Shown piece after piece: positions 27,849-38,212 of a stretch of DNA of 64,000 bases. The stretch covers positions 4,898,157-4,962,156 of the forward strand of contig NZ_ARVW01000001.1 in the NCBI RefSeq assembly GCF_000384315.1, written 5' to 3'. Every line of letters starts with the position of its first letter. Position 1 is the stretch's first letter. The notes beneath the pieces were generated by a model. It was not told the DNA's origin and did not search any database. It worked only from the letters and a program-made list of their open reading frames with translations. This DNA comes from Amycolatopsis nigrescens CSC17Ta-90 (GTDB taxonomy: Bacteria; Actinomycetota; Actinomycetes; Mycobacteriales; Pseudonocardiaceae). The position numbers and the translations under genes were made by a program.

Positions 27849-28935
27849 CGACAGCCTGCTCGACGATCCCGCACGGCTGGCCGACGCCGATGCGGCGGGG
27901 CTGCTGCGCGCGGTCGCGATGGCGGGCGCCCAGGTGCGGGCCACCATCGAAACGGCCACCGAGCTGGGGCTGAGCGACCGGCTGGACCTCGGGCGGCCGC
28001 GTTCGCTGGTGCTGCTGGTCCGGCCGGGGGTGAGCCAGGCGGTGGCAGGGCTGCTGGCCGCGCTGCTCGCGCCGGGCTGCCCGGTGCCGGTGGTCATCGC
28101 CGAGGCGGTGCCCGGTTGGATCGGCGCGCTGGACGTGGTCTTCGCGCATACCGACGACCCCGGCGACCGCGAGCTGGCCGCGTCGCTCGAGCGCGCGAGC
28201 CGGTACGGCGCCACCGTCGTGCTGTCCGGTCCCGCGGAAGGCCCGGTGGCGGCTTCGGTGGCGGGCAAGGGCCTGCTGCTGCCGCCGCGGGTGCCGGTGC
28301 CGCCCGAGCTGGCGTTCCCCCGCGGGCTGGCGGCCGGACTGCTGACCGCGGGCGCGCTCGGCGTGCTGACCGCGGACGTGGCGGCACTGGCCGACCAGCT
28401 GGACGCCGAGGCCGAGCGCGACCACCTCACCCGTGACTCCTTCGCCAACCCGGCCAAGGCGCTCGCGTTGCGGGTGGCCGAGCACATCCCGCTGCTGTGG
28501 GGGCTGGACCCGGTGGCGACGGCGGTGGCCGCGCACGCGGCATACGCGTTCGGTGCGCACGCGGCGACGGTCTGCGATGTCTCGGACTACCGGCAGGCGC
28601 TCGCCAAGCCCGCGCTGCACCGCGCGGCGGTGCTGAGCAGCGGCGCGCGGGACATTTTCGCCGATCCGGACGAAGCCGGTGGCGATGTGCGGATGCGGGC
28701 GCTGCTGCTGTCCGTGCGCACCGGCCCGGCCGCGGACGCCGCCAGGTTCGAGGCCGCAGAGCGGCTGCCCGGCGGCGATCCGATCGCGCTCGCGGACGAG
28801 ATCGGCGAGGTCACCCCGGATGAGGCGGTACGGGCGGGGGTGCTGGCGCTGCGGTTCGAACTGGCCGCCGTCTACCTCGGGCTGGCGGCTGGCAGCATGG
28901 GGGGTACCGGTCAGTACCTGTCCGCGGGCAGGTAG
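27823..28935 (+). CDS. SIS-domain phosphosugar isomerase-like protein
   Basis: The 370-residue protein resembles the bifunctional phosphoglucose/phosphomannose isomerase group in its SIS-type architecture, including a C-terminal part with WGLDPVATAVAAHAAYAFG. The equivalent mycobacterial gene (Rv3256c) is also between manB and manA. Key catalytic residues could not be verified, so activity is uncertain; a regulatory or accessory role in mannose-phosphate metabolism is possible. ATG at 27823 overlaps the Trm112-like gene; ATG 27838 is an alternative start. Confidence 0.7.
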   Translation: MAPVQMVLDDSLLDDPARLADADAAGLLRAVAMAGAQVRATIETATELGLSDRLDLGRPRSLVLLVRPGVSQAVAGLLAALLAPGCPVPVVIAEAVPGWIGALDVVFAHTDDPGDRELAASLERASRYGATVVLSGPAEGPVAASVAGKGLLLPPRVPVPPELAFPRGLAAGLLTAGALGVLTADVAALADQLDAEAERDHLTRDSFANPAKALALRVAEHIPLLWGLDPVATAVAAHAAYAFGAHAATVCDVSDYRQALAKPALHRAAVLSSGARDIFADPDEAGGDVRMRALLLSVRTGPAADAARFEAAERLPGGDPIALADEIGEVTPDEAVRAGVLALRFELAAVYLGLAAGSMGGTGQYLSAGR

Positions 28936-28989
28936 GACCGGTTGCGGATTCGGCCGGGAGCCCGGTCATGGCGAGGAGTTGAGTTAAGA

Positions 28990-30219
28990 GTGGAGCTGCT
29001 GCGCAACGCCGTGCGGCCCTACGCGTGGGGATCCAGGACGACCATCCCCGAGCTGCTGGGACGCCCCGTGCCGGCCCCACATCCGGAGGCCGAGCTGTGG
29101 ATGGGCGCGCACCCCGGTGACCCGTCCCGGCTGGTCGCCAAGGACGGGACCGAGCGCAGCCTGCTGGAGCTCGTGGAAGCCGATCCGGTCGGCCAGCTCG
29201 GCGTCAGCTGTGCGGAGCGCTGGGGCGGCAGGCTGCCGTTCCTGCTGAAGATCTTGGCGGCCGAGGAGCCGCTGTCCATGCAGGCGCATCCCTCCGCGGA
29301 ACAGGCGGCCGAAGGGCACGCGAGGGAAGAGAAGGCCGGTATCCCGCGGGACGCGCCGAACCGGAACTACCCGGACCCGACCGCGAAGCCGGAGCTGGTC
29401 TGCGCGCTCACCGAGTTCCACGCGCTGGCCGGGTTCCGCGCTCCGGGGCGGACCGTCGCGCTGCTCCGCGAGATCGAGACCCCCGGCCTTGCCAAGTACA
29501 CCGAGCTGCTCGCCGCGCAGCCGGACCCGGACGGCCTGCGGGCGCTGTTCACCACCTGGATCACGCTGCCGCAGGCGGCGCTCGACGACCTGCTGCCCGA
29601 GGTGCTGGACTCCTGCGTGCTGCACGTCAAGGCGCATGGCGAGTTCGACGCCGAATGCCGCACCATCCTGGAGCTCGGCGAGTCGCATCCGCGGGACGCC
29701 GGGGTGCTGGCCGCGCTGCTGCTGAACCGGCTGACCCTGCACGCCGGCGAGGCGATCTACCTGCCAGCCGGGAACCTGCACCTGTACCTGCACGGCACCG
29801 CGGTGGAGATTCTGGCGAATTCGGACAACATCCTGCGCTGCGGGCTGACCCCGAAGCACGTGGACGTGCCAGAGCTGCTGCGCGTGGTCGACTTCGGTTG
29901 CGGTGAGATGCCGGTGCTCAGCGGCGAGGCCGGGATGCACGGCGCGGTGTACCGGACGGACGCCCCGGAGTTCGAGCTGTCCAGGATCGAATGGGACGAC
30001 ACTGTCCGCGACGAGGTGGCGGTGGACGGCACCGGGCCGCAGATCCTGCTCTGCACGGCCGGCGCGCTGAACGTCCGTGCCGATGACGGCAGCGAGATCC
30101 GGCTGACCAGGGGCCAGTCGATGTGGCTGGCGGCCACCGACCCGGCGGTCCGGCTCCGCCCCGCCGACCCCGGCCGCATCCAGCTCTTCCTCGCCACCCC
30201 CGGCACCTGCCTGGACTGA
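28990..30219 (+). CDS. manA: Mannose-6-phosphate isomerase, class I
   Basis: The 409-residue zinc enzyme interconverts fructose-6-phosphate and mannose-6-phosphate. It opens with RNAVRPYAWGS, holds zinc ligands in SMQAHPSAEQ (Gln98, His100) and in the NYPDPTAKPELVCAL segment, and has the cupin-fold GEAIYLPAGNLHLYLHG motif. GTG at 28990 begins the conserved N-terminus; GAGGAG lies 11 bases upstream. It completes the mannose-phosphate block started by manB. A family B palindrome follows the stop. Confidence 0.93.
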   Translation: MELLRNAVRPYAWGSRTTIPELLGRPVPAPHPEAELWMGAHPGDPSRLVAKDGTERSLLELVEADPVGQLGVSCAERWGGRLPFLLKILAAEEPLSMQAHPSAEQAAEGHAREEKAGIPRDAPNRNYPDPTAKPELVCALTEFHALAGFRAPGRTVALLREIETPGLAKYTELLAAQPDPDGLRALFTTWITLPQAALDDLLPEVLDSCVLHVKAHGEFDAECRTILELGESHPRDAGVLAALLLNRLTLHAGEAIYLPAGNLHLYLHGTAVEILANSDNILRCGLTPKHVDVPELLRVVDFGCGEMPVLSGEAGMHGAVYRTDAPEFELSRIEWDDTVRDEVAVDGTGPQILLCTAGALNVRADDGSEIRLTRGQSMWLAATDPAVRLRPADPGRIQLFLATPGTCLD

Positions 30220-30241
30220 CGCTTTCCCGGATGCCTCCCGG

Positions 30242-30298
30242 ATGCAGCGAAGGCCACCTTCGCTGCATCCAGCGCAAGCAAGGTGGCCTTCGCTGCAT
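30242..30298. repeat. Palindromic repeat, family B copy 3
   Basis: ATGCAGCGAAGGCCACCTT (30242-30260) pairs perfectly with 30280-30298. The 19-base loop contains a small internal stem CGCTG/CAGCG. It lies 22 bases after manA, before a co-directional gene. It shares the GCAG-GAAGGCCACCTT core with copy 2 but has a rearranged tip. Confidence 0.82.
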
Positions 30299-30378
30299 TG
30301 CAGGTGCCGGTGTGAAGGTGGGGGCGGGTCCCTCTAGGCTGCAAACCGACAATTCGCCGACCGGACGGGGGCCCCAGG

Positions 30379-31296
30379 GTGTCAGCAAGTGGCGGGACGA
30401 AAGCCATTCTGGCCGCACTAGGGGCGAACGCCGGTATCGCGGTGGCCAAGTTCGCCGGCTTCCTGGTCACCGGCTCGTCCTCGATGCTGGCGGAGTCGGT
30501 GCACTCGCTGGCCGACACCTCGAACCAGGGCCTGCTGCTGCTCGGGCAGAAGACCTCCCAGCGCAAGGCCACCAAGGAGCATCCGTTCGGTTTCGGCCGT
30601 GACCGGTACTTCTACTCGTTCATCGTCGCGTTGATGCTGTTCACCCTCGGCTCCGCTTTCGCGCTGTACGAGGGGATCCACAAGGTCCAGCATCCCGAGG
30701 AGCTGAGCAGCCCGATCGTCGCGGTGATCATCCTGGTGGTCGCGATCCTGCTGGAGACCTACAGCTTCTACACCGCGATCACCGAGTCCAAGAAGATCAA
30801 GGGCGACGTCAGCTGGTGGGGTTTCATCCGCCAGTCCCGCACCCCGGAGCTCCCGGTGGTGCTGCTCGAGGACGCCGGTGCGCTGTTCGGCCTGGTGTTC
30901 GCGCTGATCGGGGTCGGGCTGTCGGTGATCACCGGCGACCCGGTCTGGGACGGGGTCGGCACCATCATGATCGGCGTGCTGCTCGGCGTCATCGCGGTCA
31001 TCCTGATCGTGGAGATGAAGAGCCTGCTGATCGGCGAGGGCGCCACCGACACCGAGCTGCAGACGATCGTGCGCGAGCTCGCCGCGGGCAAGGTGAACCG
31101 GGTGATCCACATCCGCACCCAGTACCTCGGCCCGGAGGAGCTGCTGGTCGCCGCGAAGCTCGCGCTGACGCCCGGTCTCGAACTGGCCGACGTCGCGCAG
31201 GCCATCGATGACGCCGAGGCCAGGGTGCGGGCGAAAGTGCCCAACGCGCGGCTCATCTACCTGGAGCCGGATCTCGACCGCAGCACCGTCGGCTGA
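30379..31296 (+). CDS. Cation diffusion facilitator transporter
   Basis: The 305-residue membrane protein has six helices of the CDF family, which export Zn2+, Co2+, Fe2+ or Mn2+ by proton exchange. Metal-site motifs are HSLADTSNQ in helix 2 and LLEDAGAL in helix 5; a cytoplasmic C-terminal domain of about 85 residues follows. GTG at 30379 is used. It belongs to the long-loop bacterial subgroup often annotated as cation efflux; the metal cannot be assigned from these motifs. The next gene is 100 bp downstream with its own ribosome site. Confidence 0.88.
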   Translation: MSASGGTKAILAALGANAGIAVAKFAGFLVTGSSSMLAESVHSLADTSNQGLLLLGQKTSQRKATKEHPFGFGRDRYFYSFIVALMLFTLGSAFALYEGIHKVQHPEELSSPIVAVIILVVAILLETYSFYTAITESKKIKGDVSWWGFIRQSRTPELPVVLLEDAGALFGLVFALIGVGLSVITGDPVWDGVGTIMIGVLLGVIAVILIVEMKSLLIGEGATDTELQTIVRELAAGKVNRVIHIRTQYLGPEELLVAAKLALTPGLELADVAQAIDDAEARVRAKVPNARLIYLEPDLDRSTVG

Positions 31297-31395
31297 GCGG
31301 TTCCGCTGTGCACTGGGCCCGCCGTGCTGTGGCAGGCGCCGCCCATTAGGGTGACGGGACCGATCCTGCGATCCAGGTCACCCAGGAGGTCAACG

Positions 31396-32898
31396 TTGCC
31401 CGGAACGGGTTTGTGGCGAACAAAGTCCATCGAGCAGTCCATTGCGGACACTGACGAGCCGGATACCAAGCTACGGCGGAACCTCAGCGCCTGGGACCTG
31501 ACGGTCTTCGGCGTCGCGGTGATGATCGGCGCCGGAATCTTCACGCTCACCGCGAAAACCGCGGGTGACGTGGCAGGTCCTTCGGTGTCGCTGGCCTTCG
31601 TCTTCGCCGGTGTCGCCTGTGCGCTTTCCGCGCTCTGCTACGCCGAGTTCGCCTCCACGGTGCCGGTCGCGGGCAGCGCGTACACGTTCTCGTATGCGAC
31701 CTTCGGCGAGTTCCTGGCCTGGATCATCGGCTGGGACCTGATCCTGGAGTTCTCGGTGGCCGCGGCCGCCGTGGCCAAGGGCTGGTCGGTCTACCTCCAG
31801 ACCGTGCTCCGGTACGTGTTCGGGGAGAACGTCACCACCAGCTTCGAGATCGCCGGTTTCACGGTCGACTGGGGCTCGCTGCTCCTGGTGGCCGTGCTGG
31901 CCACCATCCTGACCCTCGGCACGAAGCTCTCGTCGCGGTTCGGCCTGGTGATCACCGTGATCAAGGTGGTCATCGTGCTGTTCGTGGTCATCCTGGGCAT
32001 CGCCTACATCAACCCGGACAACTACACGCCGTTCATCCCGCCGGCCGCCGAGGCCGACGCCGGCGGCGCCGGCGTCGAACAGTCGCTGCTGTCCGCGCTC
32101 ACCGGTGGCTCCGGCAGCGTCTACGGCGCCTTCGGCCTGCTCGCCGGCGCTTCGCTGGTGTTCTTCGCGTTCATCGGGTTCGACATCGTCGCCACCACCG
32201 CGGAGGAGACCAAGAACCCGCAGCGCGACGTGCCGCGGGGCATCCTCGCCTCGCTGGGCATCGTCACCGTGCTCTACGTGGCGGTCTCGCTGGTGGTCTC
32301 CGGGATGCTGCCGTACACCCAGCTCGCCACCGACGCGGAACCCGCCGGCCGCAAGACCATCGCGACCGCGTTCGCCGCGAACGGGGTGGACTGGGCCGCC
32401 AACATCATCTCGATCGGCGCGCTGGCCGGCCTGACCACCGTGGTTATGGTGCTGATGCTCGGCCAGCAGCGGGTGCTGTTCGCGATGTCAAGGGACGGCC
32501 TGCTGCCGCGCAAGCTGGCCAAGACCGGCAAGCGGGGCACCCCGGTGCGGGTGAACATCCTGGTCGGTGTCGTGGTCGCGATCGCGGCCACCTTCTTCGA
32601 GGCGGACAAGCTCGAGGAAATGGTCAACGTCGGCACGTTGTTCGCGTTCATCCTGGTCTCCGCCGGGGTGATGGTGCTGCGCAAGAGCCGGCCGGACCTC
32701 AAGCGCGGGTTCCGGGTGCCGCTGGTGCCGCTGGTGCCGATCCTCGCGATCGCCGCCTGCGCCTGGCTGATGCTGAACTTGACCGTGCTCACCTGGCTGC
32801 GGTTCATCGGCTGGATGGTGCTCGGCGTGCTCGTCTACTTCGTGTACAGCCGCCGCCATTCCCTGCTCGGCAAGCAGCGGGACGGCGCCAAGCCATAA
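31396..32898 (+). CDS. APC-superfamily amino acid permease
   Basis: The 500-residue transporter has about 12-14 membrane segments. The APC helix-1 signature GVAVMIGAGIF and the helix-6 GFDIVATTAEETKNPQRDVPRGI segment are those of the cationic amino acid transporter group (CAT), matching the Rv3253c neighbour in mycobacteria. TTG at 31396 has a strong AGGAGG six bases upstream; an in-frame upstream start has no support. Cationic amino acids are the family substrate; specificity here is inferred. Confidence 0.88.
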   Translation: MPGTGLWRTKSIEQSIADTDEPDTKLRRNLSAWDLTVFGVAVMIGAGIFTLTAKTAGDVAGPSVSLAFVFAGVACALSALCYAEFASTVPVAGSAYTFSYATFGEFLAWIIGWDLILEFSVAAAAVAKGWSVYLQTVLRYVFGENVTTSFEIAGFTVDWGSLLLVAVLATILTLGTKLSSRFGLVITVIKVVIVLFVVILGIAYINPDNYTPFIPPAAEADAGGAGVEQSLLSALTGGSGSVYGAFGLLAGASLVFFAFIGFDIVATTAEETKNPQRDVPRGILASLGIVTVLYVAVSLVVSGMLPYTQLATDAEPAGRKTIATAFAANGVDWAANIISIGALAGLTTVVMVLMLGQQRVLFAMSRDGLLPRKLAKTGKRGTPVRVNILVGVVVAIAATFFEADKLEEMVNVGTLFAFILVSAGVMVLRKSRPDLKRGFRVPLVPLVPILAIAACAWLMLNLTVLTWLRFIGWMVLGVLVYFVYSRRHSLLGKQRDGAKP

Positions 32899-32923
32899 GG
32901 GCGAAAAGCCGGCTATTTGCCGG

Positions 32924-35278
32924 TCAGTCGCGGGTGAAGGTGGGCAGGTCTCCGAAGAGGGGGACCTGCTCGCCGAAGATCGCCGACGGGCTGCCGGGGC
33001 GTTCCAGGCCGGCGGCCATGGCCAGCGCGTGGTCCCATTCCGGGTCGACCACGTAGTCCGCGTGCCGGAGCACGCCGGCCGCCCAGCGGCGGGTGCCCGG
33101 TGAGTTGCGCATCGGGTCCGGCAGCCAGTGGTCGCCGCCGAGCACCAGCGCGCCGGTCTCGGACACCTCGGCCGCCGGCAGCGGTCCGATCCCGCCGTCG
33201 GGCAGGTAGCCGACGCCGAGCAGCTTCCCGTCCGCCACCTGGTGCCGCCAGGTGGTGACGCCGCCGCCGAAGATGTCGGTGCCCCTGGCCAGCCCGCGCC
33301 ACCGGCCGTCCAGCACGCCGTACAGCTCGGCCAGCCCGTCCAGCGGCAGCACCGCCGGGAACGCGCGCTGGTAGCCCCACTGCAGCGGCGAGCCGGCGGT
33401 GACAAGGCCGGTCCGCTCGAGCTGGTCCGGTGGCAGGCTGCGCGCCAGTCGCGAAGCGGCCACCACGGCGAGCAGCCCGCCGAGGTTGTAGCCGGCGAGC
33501 ACCACCCGGTTGCCCGGCTCGGCGAGGTGCTCCTTGGCCCGCGCGGCCAGCTCGGGCACCACCTTCAGCGCGTAACAGGGCGGCGCGGACGGATGCGCCG
33601 CGCGCGGCCAGAAGCACACCAGGTCGGCCAGCGCACCGAGGTGACGGCTCCGGTTCGGTGTCTTCGCCGCGGTGTAGATCACCCGCAGCAGACCGGCCGC
33701 CATTGCGCCCAGCGCAACGACGCCCACCCCGGACAGCGGGTCGAGCCAGTCCGGCAGCTTGCCGAAGACGAACCGGACGGCCAGCAGGATCGCCACCCCG
33801 GCGGACATGGCCAGCCCGACGGCGAGCGCGATGTGGTGCAGATGCCGGCGTTCCCATGCCGAGCGGGCCCATGCCGCGGCGGCTTCCTTCTGGTCATCGG
33901 GCGAGTCCTGCAGCAGCCGGACCACCTCCGGGATGCCGCGGATGCGCCGGCGCAGCGGCACCGCGACGGCGAACCCGACCAGCCCGAGCAGCATGGCCAG
34001 CACCAGCCCCGCGCCCCACAGGATGGTGATCAGCTGGTAGCTGTCCGGCAGCCGCAGGTCGTCCGCGCCGAGCAGCTGGCGCAGCGCGACCGCGGTCCCG
34101 GCGCCGAAACCACCGCCGAGCAACCCGGCCAGCGCGAGTGCGGGCGCGGCGCCCCAGCCGCCCAGCCACGGCCGGAGCCGTTTCGGCAGCCGTCGCCAGG
34201 AGTGCCTGGTCAGCAGCGCGGCCGGGATCAGCAGCAGGGCGAACAGCAGGCAGATCCCGATCAGCGCGATGCCGATGCCCTCCACCGTGCCGTCCACCCC
34301 GCTCGGCGGGCCGGCGTCGATCAGCCCGACACCGGAAAGCGTGTCCGGCAGCGGGGTGTGCCGCACCGAGACCAGCGCCAACAGCAGCAGCGCGATCCAG
34401 ACCACGATCCGGCGCCCCCACGGGCCGAGGCTGCGCGCGCGGAACGGCTCATGGGTGAAGGCGGCCAGCACCAGCGAGCCCGCCAGCAGGGCGAGCGCGC
34501 AGGCCCAGGCCACCACGTCGATCGCCGCGGCGGGCAGCCGGAACGGCCCGCCGAGCGGCAGCAGCGCGACCGACGCCAGCGCGGCCACGCTGTGCAGGCA
34601 GCGCAGCACCGGGATGTCGCTGCTGGCGCGCAGGGTGTCGCCGGGCAGCACGTCGTTTTTCGGCGCGGGCTGGTCGCCGTTCGTCGTCCAGTCCGCGGAA
34701 GAGATCCGGTGCAGGATGTAGATCAGCGCCAGCAGCGGCAGCATCCCGGCGATGGTGCGGACCGCGGCTACCTCCCGCAGCCCGTCGGGCACCAGCTTCA
34801 GGCAGGACGAGCCCGGCGCCAGGCATTGGCCGGCGAACAGGTCCAGGCTGATCACCGCCACCTGGGTCACCAGCAGCATGGTGAGCAGCAGCGACGCCAG
34901 CCGCAGCAGGCTCCGGCAGGCCGAGTTCAGCACCCGGCCCACCCGGCTGCCTTCGGGCACCGGCGGCAGCATCCAGTGCGCCACGTTGGCGAGTGAGAAA
35001 GGGAACAGCAGCGCCCAGGTCGCCTTCGCGGCACCGCCGGAGGTCATCCCGCTCCACAGGTAGCCCTCCAGCGTGCGCGGGATCGAGCGGCCGAGCGCGG
35101 GCAGCACCGGACCTGGCGCCGGGCGGCGCAGCCGGTCGGACGGGCGCACCACCCGGCCGAGGCCGTCACCTGCGACTTCCACCGTGCTCATCGAGTCCAG
35201 CAGCGACTCGCCGCTGGTGCCGATCAGGCCGGGTACCCGCAGCTCGACGACGCGGGTGTCCGGTCCGGGGAGAGGCAT
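32924..35278 (-). CDS. Large membrane protein with pseudo-hydrolase C-terminus
   Basis: The 784-residue protein starts with a short cytoplasmic segment ([18 protein letters not shown], typical of a family of large actinobacterial membrane proteins). It then has about ten membrane segments between residues 80 and 540 and an alpha/beta-hydrolase-like domain from about 555. The nucleophile elbow of such hydrolases (GxSxG) reads GYNLGG, with Asn598 in place of Ser, so classical esterase activity is unlikely. ATG at 35278 is divergent from sahH. The role is unknown; a binding or scaffold function is possible. Confidence 0.68.
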   Translation of the reverse strand: MPLPGPDTRVVELRVPGLIGTSGESLLDSMSTVEVAGDGLGRVVRPSDRLRRPAPGPVLPALGRSIPRTLEGYLWSGMTSGGAAKATWALLFPFSLANVAHWMLPPVPEGSRVGRVLNSACRSLLRLASLLLTMLLVTQVAVISLDLFAGQCLAPGSSCLKLVPDGLREVAAVRTIAGMLPLLALIYILHRISSADWTTNGDQPAPKNDVLPGDTLRASSDIPVLRCLHSVAALASVALLPLGGPFRLPAAAIDVVAWACALALLAGSLVLAAFTHEPFRARSLGPWGRRIVVWIALLLLALVSVRHTPLPDTLSGVGLIDAGPPSGVDGTVEGIGIALIGICLLFALLLIPAALLTRHSWRRLPKRLRPWLGGWGAAPALALAGLLGGGFGAGTAVALRQLLGADDLRLPDSYQLITILWGAGLVLAMLLGLVGFAVAVPLRRRIRGIPEVVRLLQDSPDDQKEAAAAWARSAWERRHLHHIALAVGLAMSAGVAILLAVRFVFGKLPDWLDPLSGVGVVALGAMAAGLLRVIYTAAKTPNRSRHLGALADLVCFWPRAAHPSAPPCYALKVVPELAARAKEHLAEPGNRVVLAGYNLGGLLAVVAASRLARSLPPDQLERTGLVTAGSPLQWGYQRAFPAVLPLDGLAELYGVLDGRWRGLARGTDIFGGGVTTWRHQVADGKLLGVGYLPDGGIGPLPAAEVSETGALVLGGDHWLPDPMRNSPGTRRWAAGVLRHADYVVDPEWDHALAMAAGLERPGSPSAIFGEQVPLFGDLPTFTRD

Positions 35279-35391
35279 GTACGTGTCACCTTAGAACTCG
35301 AGGAACTGACTTACCGCAAATTGATGGTATTCGCGGAGTGAACCCACGACGGTACTGTTCAGGTGACGACGAGCCTTGGAGGAAATGCCCT
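35279..35391. promoter_or_regulatory. Divergent promoter region of sahH
   Basis: These 113 bp separate sahH from the divergent membrane-protein gene and must hold both promoters. GGAGG precedes the sahH ATG. I see no clear SAM- or SAH-riboswitch fold. Confidence 0.4.
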
Positions 35392-36864
35392 ATGACCCCC
35401 GAAAGCGTTGCCAAGCGGCACGACACCCGCAACGGCATCGAGTTCGCCGTGGCGGATCTGGAAGCGGCGGAGTTCGGCCGCAAGGAGATCCGTCTCGCCG
35501 AGCACGAGATGCCCGGTCTGATGGCGTTGCGCCGCGAGTACGCCGAGGTGTACCCGCTGCGTGGGGCACGGGTGGCCGGCTCGCTGCACATGACCGTGCA
35601 GACGGCGGTGCTGATCGAGACGCTGGTGGCGCTGGGCGCGGAGGTGCGATGGGCCTCCTGCAACATCTTCTCCACCCAGGACCACGCGGCCGCCGCGGTG
35701 GTGGTCGGCCCGCACGGCACCACCGAAGAGCCCAAGGGCGTGCCGGTCTTCGCGTGGAAGGGCGAGTCCCTCGAGGAGTACTGGTGGTGCACCGAGCGGA
35801 TGCTCACCTGGGCCGGCGAGGGCCCGAACATGATCCTCGACGACGGCGGCGACGCGACCATGTTGGTGCACAAGGGAACCACCTACGAGAAGGCCGGGGT
35901 CGTGCCGGACCCCGAGGAGAACGATCCGGACGAGTGGAAGGTCTTCCTCGGCCTGCTCAAGAGCTCGGTCGCGGCGGACGGCGGCAAGTGGACCAGGATC
36001 GGTGAGGGCATCCACGGGGTCACCGAGGAGACCACCACCGGTGTGCTCCGGCTGTACCAGCTCGCGGCGGCCGGTGAGCTGCTGTTCCCGGCGATCAACG
36101 TGAACGACGCGGTCACCAAGAGCAAGTTCGACAACCGCTACGGGATCCGGCACTCGCTGGTGGACGGCATCAACCGCGGCACCGACGTGCTGATCGGCGG
36201 CAAGGTCGCGGTCATCTGCGGTTATGGGGACGTCGGCAAGGGCGCCGCGGAGTCGCTGCGCGGCCAGGGCGCGCGGGTGATCGTCACCGAGATCGACCCG
36301 ATCTGCGCGTTGCAGGCCGCGATGGACGGCTACCAGGTCAAGACGCTGGACAACGCGTTGGCCGAGGCCGACATCGTGATCACCACCACCGGCAACAAGG
36401 ACGTGGTGACCGTCGAGCACATGGCCAAGATGAAGCACCAGGCGATCCTGGGCAACATCGGCCACTTCGACAACGAGCTGGACATGGCCGGCCTTGCCCG
36501 TTACCCCGGCATCCAGCGGGTCAACATCAAGCCGCAGGTGGACGAGTGGATCTTCCCCGGCGGGCGGACCATCCTGGTGCTGTCCGAGGGCAGGCTGCTC
36601 AACCTCGGCAACGCGACCGGGCACCCGTCCTTCGTGATGTCGAACAGCTTCTCCAACCAGGTGATCGCGCAGATCGAGCTGTTCACCAAGCACGAGGAGT
36701 ACGACAACGAGGTGTTCCGGCTGCCCAAGAAGCTGGACGAGAAGGTCGCGAAGATCCACCTCGACGCGCTCGGCGGTGAGCTGACCAAGCTGACCAAGGA
36801 GCAGGCCGAGTACATCGACGTCGACGTCGAAGGCCCGTTCAAGGCGGACCACTACCGCTACTGA
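35392..36864 (+). CDS. sahH: Adenosylhomocysteinase
   Basis: The 490-residue enzyme hydrolyses S-adenosylhomocysteine to adenosine and homocysteine, sustaining methylation. It has the NAD-binding Rossmann motif [13 protein letters not shown] near residues 271-284, the HLLEVPxGLM-related early segment [12 protein letters not shown], the insertion typical of actinobacterial enzymes, and the C-terminal KADHYRY ending that completes a neighbour's cofactor site. ATG at 35392 follows GGAGG. A family A palindrome lies 11 bases after the stop. Confidence 0.96.
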   Translation: MTPESVAKRHDTRNGIEFAVADLEAAEFGRKEIRLAEHEMPGLMALRREYAEVYPLRGARVAGSLHMTVQTAVLIETLVALGAEVRWASCNIFSTQDHAAAAVVVGPHGTTEEPKGVPVFAWKGESLEEYWWCTERMLTWAGEGPNMILDDGGDATMLVHKGTTYEKAGVVPDPEENDPDEWKVFLGLLKSSVAADGGKWTRIGEGIHGVTEETTTGVLRLYQLAAAGELLFPAINVNDAVTKSKFDNRYGIRHSLVDGINRGTDVLIGGKVAVICGYGDVGKGAAESLRGQGARVIVTEIDPICALQAAMDGYQVKTLDNALAEADIVITTTGNKDVVTVEHMAKMKHQAILGNIGHFDNELDMAGLARYPGIQRVNIKPQVDEWIFPGGRTILVLSEGRLLNLGNATGHPSFVMSNSFSNQVIAQIELFTKHEEYDNEVFRLPKKLDEKVAKIHLDALGGELTKLTKEQAEYIDVDVEGPFKADHYRY

Positions 36865-36875
36865 CCCTTCCCGTG

Positions 36876-36923
36876 GGTCGTGAGTGAAAAGTGTTGCTGC
36901 GGCAACACTTTTCACTCACGACC
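36876..36923. repeat. Palindromic repeat, family A copy 3
   Basis: Perfect 22-bp arms (36876-36897 and 36902-36923) surround a TGCG loop; the shared core is TCGTGAGTGAAAAGTGTTGC. It is located between convergent sahH and the HTH gene. Here sahH has its own stop upstream, so the repeat does not provide it. Confidence 0.87.
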
Positions 36924-36928
36924 TCGAC

Positions 36929-37927
36929 TCATTGCCATTCCACGGCCATGCCGGCGAGGCCGGGGCCGCACTGTTGGAACCAGCCGCTGCAGACGCCGCC
37001 GGTGCTACAGAGCAGCTCCTCGGACTCCACCGGCAGCGCGTCGCCCCTGGTGCGGAACTGGCGGACGCACCGCACCGGCAACGACCCCTCCGCGAAGAAG
37101 AGCTGCAACAGGTAGTTGGCGCACTGGTCGCGCAGCACCCGGTAGTAGCCGGGTGAGGCGCTGCCGGTGCCGTCCCGCACCTCGAAGCTGAACACGTGCA
37201 CGTCGCCCTGGGCGAGCTTGCGGTCGAACAGCAGCTCGACGACCAGGGTCTCCTCCCCGGCGTGCCGTCGCATCCGGCCGAGCCGGCAGCCCTCCCCGGC
37301 CCGCAGCTCGGTCTCCTCGATCCGGCATTCCGGGTCGCCGGTGTAGACCATCACGTAGCGATCCGGACCGGTCCGCCGCGCCCTGGTGACCAGCCTGGTC
37401 TCCATGCTGGCCTGCCGGTGCTCCGCGTCGAAGGTGATCATGTCGTGCGCGGATAGCTGTTCGAGGTCGGCGTTGTACCTGGCAGTGGACGGATAGGCGC
37501 CCAGCTCGGCGAGCAGCCGGTCGGTGGTCGAGCCGAGGTTGCCCGGCTGCAGCTCGGTGAACGAGATCGGCATCTGGTGGTCGCGGCCGCGGGTGGTGCG
37601 CGGGCCGATCAGCACCACCAGGGTGTCCGGCGGCAGCTGGAGCACGGCCTCCAGCGCGCGGACGGCGGGCAGCGCCTTGGGCACCTCCGGATGCCGGATC
37701 CCGCGCTGCCAGTAACTCAGCGTGGACTGCCCGATGTGGATGCCGCGGTGTTGCAGGTGCGCGCGCAGCCTGGCCAGTGACAGTCCGCGATGTTCGATGG
37801 CCAGCCGCAGCGCCTGGTGGAAGTCGCCGCCGCGGAGCACCTCGCTCAGGTGTTTCGGCAGCGGTTCGGCCGGCGCGCGGCGGCCCGGTTCGGTGAGCTG
37901 GATCGAGTTGGTATCTGGTAACACCAC
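36929..37927 (-). CDS. HTH regulator with an uncharacterised C-terminal domain
   Basis: The protein (332 residues from GTG 37927, or 338 from GTG 37945) has an XRE-like helix-turn-helix at about residues 40-110, with LSLARLRAHLQHRGIHIGQSTLSYWQRGIRHPE. A C-terminal region of about 200 residues is rich in beta-strands and has several Cys near its end (LLCSTGGVCSGWFQQCGPG), unlike a standard XRE protein. GAAGGGG lies five bases upstream of 37927, the preferred start. It is divergent from the secreted protease gene, which it may regulate. The C-terminal domain is not recognised. Confidence 0.65.
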   Translation of the reverse strand: MVLPDTNSIQLTEPGRRAPAEPLPKHLSEVLRGGDFHQALRLAIEHRGLSLARLRAHLQHRGIHIGQSTLSYWQRGIRHPEVPKALPAVRALEAVLQLPPDTLVVLIGPRTTRGRDHQMPISFTELQPGNLGSTTDRLLAELGAYPSTARYNADLEQLSAHDMITFDAEHRQASMETRLVTRARRTGPDRYVMVYTGDPECRIEETELRAGEGCRLGRMRRHAGEETLVVELLFDRKLAQGDVHVFSFEVRDGTGSASPGYYRVLRDQCANYLLQLFFAEGSLPVRCVRQFRTRGDALPVESEELLCSTGGVCSGWFQQCGPGLAGMAVEWQ

Positions 37928-38042
37928 CCAGGCCCCTTCACCCACTCGTGGTTATATCCGGGTGAACGCCCGGAAACGTTCACGGTAGCAACCTTCGCCG
38001 GCCCTTCGGACCCGCAATTAGTCGTGTTCACAGCGATTTAAA

Positions 38043-38078
38043 GACCGTTCCGCGTTCCGGGACGGCCGCGGAACGGTC
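38043..38078. promoter_or_regulatory. 12-bp inverted repeat between HTH and protease genes
   Basis: GACCGTTCCGCG (38043-38054) is perfectly complementary to 38067-38078 across a 12-base spacer and is followed by GTCGGCGTTTTG. It lies about 115 bp from the HTH gene and 135 bp from the protease gene. It may be an operator for the HTH protein or, given the T-run, a terminator of a short plus-strand transcript. The rest of this gap (37928-38212) shows nothing else I can name. Confidence 0.5.
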
Positions 38079-38212
38079 CGTCGGCGTTTTGTCCCTCCTT
38101 GCTCAGGGTGACGGATCCGCCCACCGTTGTGACCACGCTGACCCGGTCGAGTGGAACTCCCTGCCCTGCCGACCGGGACAGCGTCCCCGCCCAATGATTG
38201 AGGAGGCCATCC

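Noticed and set aside
35279..35391. SAH or SAM riboswitch before sahH
   Set aside because: No recognisable conserved core or stable multi-stem fold in the 113 bases.
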